From Chloroflexota bacterium (GTDB taxonomy: Bacteria; Chloroflexota; Dehalococcoidia; Lucifugimonadales; QGNO01): a DNA stretch of 64,000 nucleotides. Below are positions 39,175 to 47,921 of this stretch, piece by piece (the stretch's first letter is position 1; every line of letters begins with the position of its first letter). The notes beneath the pieces are model-generated. The model saw only the letters and a program-made list of their open reading frames with translations, did no database searches and was not told the origin of the DNA. The stretch covers positions 62,001 to 126,000 of the forward strand of contig QGNO01000003.1 of NCBI GenBank assembly GCA_003228195.2, read 5' to 3'. Made by a program: the position numbers and the translations under genes.

Positions 39175-40115
39175 TAAAAGCAATAAATGGGATTTTTAAC
39201 GTTGATAAACCAATCGGACTCACTTCAACAGAAGTAGTACGCCGAATAAAAAGGCTATCGTCTCAGAAACGTGTAGGTCACGCAGGAACTCTGGATCCAG
39301 CCGCCACCGGCGTGTTGCCAATTTGCGTTGGCCAAGCAACCCGACTAACCCAATTTATAGTTAACAGCCATAAAGAATATGTGGGAACCGTGCACCTTGG
39401 AATATCCACAAATACTTACGACCGGGAAGGCCAGATAACTGCAAAATCTGATCCTTCAAATGTAACACTAAAAACTATCGAATCTGCATTGGAGCATTTA
39501 AGAACTGAAACTCATCAGAGGCCTCCCCCATTTAGCGCGTTGAAACTCCAAGGAAAACGCCTCTATGAATTGGCTCGAAGTGGAAAACAATTTACGGTCC
39601 CCCCGCGAAAAGTGGAGTTGATAAAGCTAGAGATAATGGAATGGGCATCCCCAGAGCTAACTCTTTTTGTTCAATGCACACAAGGATTTTACGTTAGATC
39701 CCTAGCGCAAGATTTAGGTGAAAAATTAGGATGTGGAGGGCACCTGTCCAAATTACACCGATTGAAGACCGGACCTTTTCATATAGAGAACGCGACGTCC
39801 CTAGATGCAGTACAAGATTCTTTCGCAAAAAATACGTGGCAGGACCTAATAATTCCGTCTGATTATGTTGTCCTGGATATGCCTTCAATCGAAATGGACG
39901 TGGAAGAAGAACAGTGTATAAGAAATGGCCAGGCAATCAGAGTTAAAGCTGAAGCTAACCTTTCGTCCCATCTTCAAAAAGCCAGAGCTTATGGTCAGGG
40001 AGGTAAATTTACGGCGCTCGTTACATTCGACCTGCCATCGAAATCTTGGCTCCCTTTCAAAGTTTTCGATATAGACACTGCGTCCCCTTACAGCGTCCAC
40101 AACAGGCTTAGCTAA
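39171..40115 (+). CDS. truB: tRNA pseudouridine(55) synthase TruB
   Basis: GIFNVDKPIGLTSTEVVRRIK, VGHAGTLDPAATGVLPI; TTG start overlapping the rbfA stop (TTGA). Confidence 0.97.
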   Translation: MIKAINGIFNVDKPIGLTSTEVVRRIKRLSSQKRVGHAGTLDPAATGVLPICVGQATRLTQFIVNSHKEYVGTVHLGISTNTYDREGQITAKSDPSNVTLKTIESALEHLRTETHQRPPPFSALKLQGKRLYELARSGKQFTVPPRKVELIKLEIMEWASPELTLFVQCTQGFYVRSLAQDLGEKLGCGGHLSKLHRLKTGPFHIENATSLDAVQDSFAKNTWQDLIIPSDYVVLDMPSIEMDVEEEQCIRNGQAIRVKAEANLSSHLQKARAYGQGGKFTALVTFDLPSKSWLPFKVFDIDTASPYSVHNRLS

Positions 40116-40260
40116 CAGGTGCGTGATCTTTACACCTGTCGGAGATCAAATTTTAGTGGGGAGTGACATTCACCGCAACAAGCAGTCTCTCAGTAATCGC
40201 TATAATCCTCCAGTTGCGGGCTCTATACAGAATGATAGCTCATTGAAGAACTGTAGTGCT

Positions 40261-41079
40261 CTAATCCTTATTAATGATTTCCATCATCTGTTTATGCACC
40301 TCTGGCCAGCCTACAACCACGACAGGGATGGCTCTATTCTGATCCCACCTTATAGGTTCACCTAAATTGTCGGTAAACATTATTCCCAACTCCTTAGCAA
40401 TAATGCATCCGGCTGCCAAATGGACTGGAGATATGTTATAAAAAACTCCTCCCGCGAGTCGCCCAAGGCATATCTGCAATAATGGAAAAGCAGCAGACGC
40501 GAAAGAATTAACTTGACCAACACCACTAAGCCAATCCAATTGCCCACTCATCAATCTTTTCCATTCTGATCCACCGTCTATCTCTAAGGCAATGGCAACT
40601 TCTGCGAGCTTTCCCAACGGAGGGGAAGCAGACCAAAGTTGTCCGTTCCTCGCCACGCCACGACCGGAGACCGCCGTCAACTGCTCCTGTTGAGCAGGCA
40701 AGGTTAGCACCCCTATTTTCAATTCATTTTTTTGCCTCAATGCAATGCTCACTCCCCAATGTGCAAGGCCTGTATTAAATGGAACTGTCCCACACAAAGG
40801 ATCCACGAGCCAAGTTAAATCGGAGTCTTCAAAATATTCAGAGCTTTCCTCCGAAATAATTGAGGATGCTACTTCAGCAACTCTAAGCGTTTCCGCTATT
40901 ACCCTATCCGATGCTATATCTGCGTCGGTGACGAGGCCCCCATCATCCTTAATCCAAGCCCCTAATGCTGAACCATCCGCTCTAAATATCTTTCTCAGGA
41001 CTTCTGAGGATTCCCTCGCAGCAACTAAAGCGATCTCCAGAGCCTTGGCTTCATTCACCGTGTCTTTATCTTTGCTCAT
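40261..41079 (-). CDS. Inositol monophosphatase family protein with substituted metal-ligand residues
   Basis: IMPase fold motifs SEESSEY, WLVDPLCGTVPFNTG and VHLAAGCIIAKELG; track start 41136, in-frame ATG at 41079. Confidence 0.85.
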   Translation of the reverse strand: MSKDKDTVNEAKALEIALVAARESSEVLRKIFRADGSALGAWIKDDGGLVTDADIASDRVIAETLRVAEVASSIISEESSEYFEDSDLTWLVDPLCGTVPFNTGLAHWGVSIALRQKNELKIGVLTLPAQQEQLTAVSGRGVARNGQLWSASPPLGKLAEVAIALEIDGGSEWKRLMSGQLDWLSGVGQVNSFASAAFPLLQICLGRLAGGVFYNISPVHLAAGCIIAKELGIMFTDNLGEPIRWDQNRAIPVVVVGWPEVHKQMMEIINKD

Positions 41080-41989
41080 ACTTACCACCAAGCCTACTTT
41101 CCGGTATGTTCCGATTGAGTGAACTTCCAATGGCAAAGTCTAAATCATCAAATTGCCAAGCGTTACTCTTATACAACTTTCTCATCAGAACTCGTTGGGA
41201 ATATACGGTCATTGGCGGGCCAAATACGCCAATGACTTGGCCAGTAATGTTGGCAGCCGCTTCAGTGCAAAGATATGCTACCTTAGGTGCATTTCTTACT
41301 GATGATCTAATCCCTTGTGCATCGGATGATTCAGCAGAAACACCCCATTGTTCAATATATGCACGAGCCGTACTAGACATCCCTTCAGTCATCCTCGTAT
41401 CTGCACCTGGAAAAACAGCGTTAATAGTTATGTTGTCGACCTTAAGCTCATCTGCAAGCCCCTGCACAATACCAATCTGCCCACCTTTAGCGGCAGAGTA
41501 GTTACACTGCCCTAAGTTACCCAAAGCTGAAACAGAAGAAAACAAGATTATTCGTCCATACGACTGCGATTTCATAATGGGAACAGCTTCAGCAACTATA
41601 TTTAAAGCTCCGTACAGGTGAACATTTATAACATCGTCCCATTCTTCCTCCAACATGTTGAATACCATCCTGTCACGAACTATCCCTGCGGCATGGCAAA
41701 CTATATCCAGTCTTCCAAACATACTCATAGCTGCATTTACAATGCGCTTGGCACCGTCAGGCTGGGCGACCGAATCGTAATTGGCCACTGCGTCCCCTCC
41801 ACTACCAATTATTTCGGAAACAATCCCATCGGCAGGTGTACTTGAGAACCCACCACCACTCAAGTCACTACCTACGTCATTAACCACTACGGCTGCGCCC
41901 TCTTTAGCCAGCCACTTGCTAACCTCACCTCCAATACCACCACCACCACCAGTAACAATTGCCACTCTGCCTTCCAATGATTTTTTCAA
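41066..41989 (-). CDS. Short-chain dehydrogenase/reductase (intact motifs)
   Basis: VTGGGGGIG and YSAAK motifs; TTG start overlapping upstream stop. Confidence 0.93.
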   Translation of the reverse strand: MKKSLEGRVAIVTGGGGGIGGEVSKWLAKEGAAVVVNDVGSDLSGGGFSSTPADGIVSEIIGSGGDAVANYDSVAQPDGAKRIVNAAMSMFGRLDIVCHAAGIVRDRMVFNMLEEEWDDVINVHLYGALNIVAEAVPIMKSQSYGRIILFSSVSALGNLGQCNYSAAKGGQIGIVQGLADELKVDNITINAVFPGADTRMTEGMSSTARAYIEQWGVSAESSDAQGIRSSVRNAPKVAYLCTEAAANITGQVIGVFGPPMTVYSQRVLMRKLYKSNAWQFDDLDFAIGSSLNRNIPESRLGGKYEQR

Positions 41990-42756
41990 CTTAACTCTTC
42001 CCCGTCAAAAAGATACTTCGGCACTAAATAATTTAATTCGTCAACAGAAAAAATGTCGGAACTATATATTCCTCGTTCGATAGCAGGAACGGAATACAAA
42101 GACACTTCTTGCTCATCAACCCGAAATATGCTACTGATTCCTGGAGTAACAAGATTGCTACAAATATAGGCTGACACCAAAGCAGCGTTTCTTGCATGGT
42201 CCGAAATAACTGCATTACATCCTACGCCATATTTCTCCATGTCGAGTGCAGTGGTACGGGTAAATCCAATTATAGCCTCAGTGATAATTGAATTGGTGAC
42301 ACTGATATCATGATGGATCTTTTTATCCCTTATTATATTAACTATTTGACCACTATTTTGCGTGCGCATATGAGCAGAAACATACTTGGTGGTCGCAAAC
42401 ACATTCTTCATCACCGGTCTAATTATTTCATCCCACTTTTCTGGCACGGAATCTAGAACTGACCCACCATCTCTTATCTCAATGCCAGACACAAACACGT
42501 CTACCTTTCCGAAGGAATCTACAGTGAAATTTAAGAGAGACTCAGCGTCTGCCATAGAAGTTAAATCAAAGTGGCCGACCTTTGCCACACCATCAACTGC
42601 ATTGATCTCACTAACCATCCTCTCCACCCATTCGGAATGGCTACAGTTAGCCACTATTGCAGCCCCTTCGCTAGCGAAGAGAGTTGATATCTCCTTGATT
42701 AAATCATGGTCCTCGCCAGTAACGAGAGCCACCTTTCCTCTAAATCGATCACCCAT
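41986..42756 (-). CDS. SDR-family protein lacking cofactor and catalytic motifs (probable pseudoenzyme)
   Basis: SDR-like start GKVALVTGEDHDLIKEI without TGxxxGxG; YxxxK region reads VTNSIITEA. Confidence 0.8.
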   Translation of the reverse strand: MGDRFRGKVALVTGEDHDLIKEISTLFASEGAAIVANCSHSEWVERMVSEINAVDGVAKVGHFDLTSMADAESLLNFTVDSFGKVDVFVSGIEIRDGGSVLDSVPEKWDEIIRPVMKNVFATTKYVSAHMRTQNSGQIVNIIRDKKIHHDISVTNSIITEAIIGFTRTTALDMEKYGVGCNAVISDHARNAALVSAYICSNLVTPGISSIFRVDEQEVSLYSVPAIERGIYSSDIFSVDELNYLVPKYLFDGEELS

Positions 42757-42864
42757 ATTCCATCACCAAATTATTGAAGTGCCCTTTGAGGGCTAATATA
42801 ACACTTCCTTCGCATATATTAGTTAGATACGCGCAAAGGGCGTACGCAATAGATTATAATCATA

Positions 42865-44178
42865 ATGGACCTGTACACATCTGACCCACTATTACTTAAA
42901 TCCGCTGAGATAAAGGGCGGCATTCTGACACAAAATACTGTTCCACACTCACCAGAAAAACCCTCTCCTGTAGAGGAACCTTCTGCAAGTTTCATGATAG
43001 GTCTGTCCGCAGGTCATGCGGTAAAGCATTTTTACCAACAGGCGTTCCTTTTGCTCCTTCCGTCAATCAAGGCAACCTTAGGAATTACCGACGTGCATAT
43101 CGGTTTGATTGGATCGATCAGAACTATCTTTAGTGCTGGAATGAACATTCCATCTGGAATAGTAGCTGACATCTGGAGAAGTAAAGTTGCGCTTATTTTG
43201 GCTTCAAGCCTCAGCACACTTGGAATAGGTTACTTTCTAATTGGTGCTGCATCAAATTACTGGCTACTCGTTCTCGGAGTCGCCGTGACAGGAATCGGCA
43301 CTTCATTCTGGCACGCACCAGCCTTCGGAACACTTGCTGCCGTTTATCCAAGCAAACGCGCTACGGCGCTTGCCGTCCACAGAATGGGGGGGTCCATCGG
43401 GGACAGCGTATCCCCCATAGTGATAGGCATTCTTTTGGGTGGATTCGCTATATTCGGACTGGAATGGGATGGTTTGAACTGGCGCCAATTAGCTTTCCTA
43501 ATGGTTTTGCCCTCCCTTGGAAGTGCCGCAATTATTTTTCTCGTTTATAGAGACATTCCTGCGATGAGTTCAACGGGCCTCACATTTAAGACTTACCGAG
43601 AGTCAATAAAACCCCTAATCAAGAATAAGGCACTCATCGCAATGACAGGGCTTACAACCGCTCGGGCAATGGCCCACAACGCGCTCAACATCTTCATAGT
43701 TATATATATGAGTGAAGATCTAGGGTTTTCTGCCTTCAAGAGTGGATACCATTTATCTTTATTAACACTGTTTGGCATCGGTTTCGCGCCCGCAATGGGT
43801 TGGGCTGCTGACAGAATAGGGCGGCGCATAGTTATTTTCACAGGCTTAGCTTCAATATCCGTGTTGATATATTCAATTCTCATATTTAGAGATGGTGTGG
43901 GATTCACCGTAGTTCTTTCCTTACTCGGGTTATTCCTGTACTCAGTGAACCCTGTAATGCTAGCAACCGCTATAGATGCGACCAAGAGAGGCACTGAGGG
44001 CTCTGTAACTGCTATAGTTTTTACTGGGGGTGCTGTATTCGGTTCAATATCACCGGTATTGGCAGGATGGTTACGTGGAATGTACGGCATGGACAGTGTC
44101 TTCTATTTCACCGGTACAATCGCAGCCATTACCACTTTCGTATCCCTGATCATACCGATGACTACAAGCAAAGAATAA
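42865..44178 (+). CDS. MFS transporter
   Basis: Multiple hydrophobic helices; GWAADRIGRR loop motif. Confidence 0.92.
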   Translation: MDLYTSDPLLLKSAEIKGGILTQNTVPHSPEKPSPVEEPSASFMIGLSAGHAVKHFYQQAFLLLLPSIKATLGITDVHIGLIGSIRTIFSAGMNIPSGIVADIWRSKVALILASSLSTLGIGYFLIGAASNYWLLVLGVAVTGIGTSFWHAPAFGTLAAVYPSKRATALAVHRMGGSIGDSVSPIVIGILLGGFAIFGLEWDGLNWRQLAFLMVLPSLGSAAIIFLVYRDIPAMSSTGLTFKTYRESIKPLIKNKALIAMTGLTTARAMAHNALNIFIVIYMSEDLGFSAFKSGYHLSLLTLFGIGFAPAMGWAADRIGRRIVIFTGLASISVLIYSILIFRDGVGFTVVLSLLGLFLYSVNPVMLATAIDATKRGTEGSVTAIVFTGGAVFGSISPVLAGWLRGMYGMDSVFYFTGTIAAITTFVSLIIPMTTSKE

Positions 44179-44210
44179 AACAGCGCTCACGCCAAATAAG
44201 GGGGGCATGA

Positions 44211-45386
44211 ATGAGTCTCTTAATTAGAAATGTCAGACTTGCCGACGGGACAATATCAAAACCAATCCCGACAGTATCAGTTGAGGTAGAAAATAGCATC
44301 ATATCTTGGATAGGTGAAGATGCCAGCCATCCTATCAGCCACAGCCATACTGAAGAAATTGACGGGCGCGGCTTCACGTTGATCCCAGGGCTTATCGACT
44401 GTCATGAGCATTTCACCAGCGATGGAGGACCAGACAATGCAGAAATTCTCGTTAATGATCCACTTGAAGTAGCGACTCTCAAAGCGGTGGGTAATGCCCG
44501 CAGGGCATTGCTTTCCGGAGTAACTTCAGCAAGGGACGTTGGTGCAAAGGGCGGTATTAACATACCATTTGCCAAATCTGTTGCGGCAGCAACCATACTG
44601 GGGCCTCGGATTCTTGCAGCTGGTGAGTGGCTAGCTTTCGCTGGCACTTGGGGTTCATTTGTCAGAACACTTGCTAATCTAGAAGAGATTGTTTTGGCAA
44701 CCAAAGAGCAAGTACATAAAGGAGCTGCTCTTATCAAAGTAGGTGCAACCGGCATGACACCAGAGGGGGAGCAATTCCCCACTCTTGGACTGGACGTGTT
44801 AAAAGCAGTGGTGAAGACAGCAACAGCGGCAGGATTAAAGGTAGCTGCCCATTGCGTGGGTTATGAGGGAACCCATCAGGCAGTGGAAGCCGGCGTAGCG
44901 TCGATTGAACATGGCACATTCGTTAGTGAGGAGACCGCGCAACTGATGGCCGCGAAAGGCACTTACTTGGTCCCTACGATGTCTACTTGGGATGCCCGGC
45001 TCACTCAAGCTTACATGGCGAAAGAACCTAAAGATAAATTAACAACTGCCGAAGAAAGAGCAGAGGAATCAAAGTCCAGCTTCAAACGTGCCTTATCAGC
45101 AGGAGTCAAGATAGTACCCGGCTCAGACGCCGGTGGATCGGCAGTACGACACGGTATGTTAGCAAGAGAAATAGAGTTAATGGTAGAAACTGGAATGTCT
45201 CCTTCTGCTGCATTAAGAGCCTCTACAAGTGACGCAGCTGATTTACTGGGCATAGCCGATATCGTTGGTACTATCGCGGTCGGTAAGATTGCGGATATGG
45301 TTTTGATTGATGGAGATCCTTACTCAAGTCCGTCAGCATTGCGGAATGTGTGGGGAGTTTTCCAAGCTGGCAAAAGAATCCGTTAA
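44211..45386 (+). CDS. Amidohydrolase (imidazolonepropionase/prolidase-like)
   Basis: LIPGLIDCHEHF, IKVGATGM, AAHCVG, IEHGTF and PGSDAGGS motifs. Confidence 0.92.
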   Translation: MSLLIRNVRLADGTISKPIPTVSVEVENSIISWIGEDASHPISHSHTEEIDGRGFTLIPGLIDCHEHFTSDGGPDNAEILVNDPLEVATLKAVGNARRALLSGVTSARDVGAKGGINIPFAKSVAAATILGPRILAAGEWLAFAGTWGSFVRTLANLEEIVLATKEQVHKGAALIKVGATGMTPEGEQFPTLGLDVLKAVVKTATAAGLKVAAHCVGYEGTHQAVEAGVASIEHGTFVSEETAQLMAAKGTYLVPTMSTWDARLTQAYMAKEPKDKLTTAEERAEESKSSFKRALSAGVKIVPGSDAGGSAVRHGMLAREIELMVETGMSPSAALRASTSDAADLLGIADIVGTIAVGKIADMVLIDGDPYSSPSALRNVWGVFQAGKRIR

Positions 45387-45460
45387 GCGACCTGCCGAAC
45401 CAAATGCCCCTGCCTTTTCCATCATCAAACCGTAGAAGATTGCCGAACGCGACATCGTGT

Positions 45461-45568
45461 CAATGTGTGCAAAATTACATATATTTCCGTTTATCTGTGT
45501 AAATCTGCTTCTAAGTTGACATTCAATAGTATATTTTCTTATACTTTTCCAAATCAAGGTGTGCAAAA
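45461..45568 (+). repeat. Direct repeat pair CAA(T/G)GTGTGCAAAA flanking the argJ promoter
   Basis: 45461-45474 CAATGTGTGCAAAA and 45555-45568 CAAGGTGTGCAAAA, 94 bp start to start. Confidence 0.6.
45516..45545 (+). promoter_or_regulatory. Near-consensus sigma70-type promoter for the arg operon
   Basis: TTGACA (45516-45521), 18-nt spacer, TATACT (45540-45545). Confidence 0.7.
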
Positions 45569-45586
45569 AGCTTATTATAGCTACAG

Positions 45587-47035
45587 ATGTCAACTGAAGT
45601 CGGAATTGGACTACGCGAGGCGGCTCGCAACTTATCTATAGAGCCAGGTACCATACGTTACTGGATAAAACGCGGCTGGATAAAAGTTATTCAAGAAGCA
45701 AGCGGGCAAGGTAAACCAATGATCTTAGACCGCCAATCAATTATGGCTTGCTATGCAATACGAACTAAAAAAGACAAGCGCTACAACAAATATATTCCTC
45801 AACCAATGGAGCAAGAAATGACTCATGACTTTCAATTCCTTCCTAGCGGTACATTAACCAGCCCTGATGGGTTCTTAGCTGGAGCTACATTTGCAGGAAT
45901 GAAAACATACTCAGAAGACAAACTGGACCTGGGCATAACCTATTCCACTAGTCCAGCCGTAAGCGCTGGGATTTTTACCACCAACCAAGTCAGGTCACCG
46001 TCCGTCATATTAACTGAAAAACATGTGCGAAACGGGAAAGTGCGTGCAATTGTTGCGAACAGCGGAATTGCTAACGCTGTTGTTGGAGAGCCCGGAGTCA
46101 AAGATGCTGAAGAAGTGGTAAGACTAGCGGCCATACAACTTGACCTACCTAAAGCCGAAATAGGTTTTCTAAGTACAGGAATAGTTGGAGTAGAACTTCC
46201 GATGGCCCTGATAAGAGCTGCCCTGCCACAAATCGACTTTTCTACCAAGGGTGGAACCGAGTTCGCAAAAGCGATAATGACTACGGACACCCACTCCAAA
46301 GAAGCAGCGATTTCCTACGAACATAAAGGTCGTACCATAACGGTTGGCGGAGCGGCTAAGGGCGCTGGCATGATCCACCCAAACATGGCTACGCTATTAA
46401 GCGTTCTCACTACAGATGCCAATGTAGACCCATCATACCTTCAGGAAGTAATACAATCCGCTGGTGACCAATCTTTCAATATGATATCTATAGACGGTGA
46501 TACCAGCACCAACGACTCACTAGTAATCATGGCAAATGGTACTGCTGGAGGACCCATCGTAGAAAAAGACTCTGAGGAAGGATCAATCTTCAAGGAAGCC
46601 GTTACTCAACTGTGCATACACTTGTCAAAACAGGTGGTCTTGGACGGTGAAGGCGCTAACAAACTGTTTGAGGTCAAGATAGTGGGCGCGCGAAATTATA
46701 ATGATGCGCGCCTGGGAGCCAGGGCCGTTTCCAGCTCGAATCTAGTTAAAACTGCCGTCCATGGCAACGACCCAAACTGGGGCAGACTGGTAGTGGCATT
46801 GGGTAGAAGCGGGGCGCGAGTGAAAGAGGACAAATTGTCTCTCTACATCAACGATGTGTGCATCATGGAAAACGGACTGCCAATTCCATTCTTTAAAGAC
46901 GCCATAGTACTCCAAATGCAAAATCCAGAGGTGAGATTTACCATAGATCTAGGGATTGGTGATTCAACGGCTACCGCCTGGGGCTGTAACCTCAGTGAAG
47001 GTTACGTGACTTTCAACAGTGCCTATACTACTTAA
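45587..47035 (+). CDS. argJ: ArgJ (bifunctional ornithine/glutamate N-acetyltransferase) with N-terminal HTH domain
   Basis: Residues 1-~70 HTH-like (LREAARNLSIEPGTIRYWIKRGWIKVI); ArgJ body with GAGMIHPNMATLLSVLTTDA and NDPNWGRLVVALGRSG. Confidence 0.92.
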   Translation: MSTEVGIGLREAARNLSIEPGTIRYWIKRGWIKVIQEASGQGKPMILDRQSIMACYAIRTKKDKRYNKYIPQPMEQEMTHDFQFLPSGTLTSPDGFLAGATFAGMKTYSEDKLDLGITYSTSPAVSAGIFTTNQVRSPSVILTEKHVRNGKVRAIVANSGIANAVVGEPGVKDAEEVVRLAAIQLDLPKAEIGFLSTGIVGVELPMALIRAALPQIDFSTKGGTEFAKAIMTTDTHSKEAAISYEHKGRTITVGGAAKGAGMIHPNMATLLSVLTTDANVDPSYLQEVIQSAGDQSFNMISIDGDTSTNDSLVIMANGTAGGPIVEKDSEEGSIFKEAVTQLCIHLSKQVVLDGEGANKLFEVKIVGARNYNDARLGARAVSSSNLVKTAVHGNDPNWGRLVVALGRSGARVKEDKLSLYINDVCIMENGLPIPFFKDAIVLQMQNPEVRFTIDLGIGDSTATAWGCNLSEGYVTFNSAYTT

Positions 47036-47114
47036 GCCACAACTCTTTTTGAAATAGTATGAAGGTTGGCTATTGCACAACAATCCAGTCAGCTGTAACG
47101 ATAACATTTTCGAT

Positions 47115-47903
47115 ATGAACACTAAGCGAACAATTGTAATCAAGATAGGCGGAAGTACGTTAGAATCAAACGACACGACCTTAAGTGATATTGTGTCTCT
47201 GCAAGATTCAGGAAATGAGATAGTTGTCGTGCACGGGGGCGGCCCTTTAATTTCGGACTGGATGAAACGGCAAGGGTTACTACCACGTTTCATAAAAGGG
47301 CTCCGGGTTACAGATTCGGCAAGTCTAGAAATAGCTGTGGCGGTCCTAGCAGGTTTGATTAATAAGCAACTGGTTTCTACTATTGCGTCGCTTGGAGGAC
47401 GAGCGATCGGCCTTTCCGGGGTTGACGGCAATATGTTGCAAGGGCAAATAAGCAATCCAGATCTTGGATTTGTTGGCAGGATCACAAAAGTGGACCCGAA
47501 CCCTATCTTGGGTATTTTACAAGCTGGATATATACCCATGATTGCGCCTGTGGCGATAGCTGAAACTGAACAAGCGGGATCATTTCTACTAAACATAAAT
47601 GGTGATATAGCAGCTGGTCATTTGGCCTGGGCGTTAAAAGCTGACGAGCTGATTTTCCTGACTGATGTTGCTGGAGTTCTTGACTCATCCGGAAGACTGA
47701 TATCCAGATTAACAGCAAGGGAGGCTCGCGGACTGATTACCGCTGGAATTGCTCATGGCGGCATGATACCAAAGCTTGAGTCTTGCATTGTAGCAATTGA
47801 ACGCGTGCCTAAAGCCAGAATATTGGATGGCAGACATCCTGGAACGCTGATTAAAGCTCTAAACAATGATACTCTAGGGACACAAATAATAGGAAAATAT
47901 TAA
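47115..47903 (+). CDS. argB: Acetylglutamate kinase
   Basis: IVIKIGGSTLE, VVVHGGGP, LRVTDSASLEIA, NINGDIAAGHLA; ATG at 47115. Confidence 0.95.
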   Translation: MNTKRTIVIKIGGSTLESNDTTLSDIVSLQDSGNEIVVVHGGGPLISDWMKRQGLLPRFIKGLRVTDSASLEIAVAVLAGLINKQLVSTIASLGGRAIGLSGVDGNMLQGQISNPDLGFVGRITKVDPNPILGILQAGYIPMIAPVAIAETEQAGSFLLNINGDIAAGHLAWALKADELIFLTDVAGVLDSSGRLISRLTAREARGLITAGIAHGGMIPKLESCIVAIERVPKARILDGRHPGTLIKALNNDTLGTQIIGKY

Positions 47904-47921
47904 ATAAAGGCATGGCTTAAT

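Noticed and set aside
40115-40139. ACAGGTG-N11-CACCTGT inverted repeat after truB
   Set aside because: No T tract and long loop; not convincing as a terminator or operator.
43593-44090. 165-aa minus-strand ORF inside the MFS gene
   Set aside because: Antisense mirror ORF of an intact transporter.
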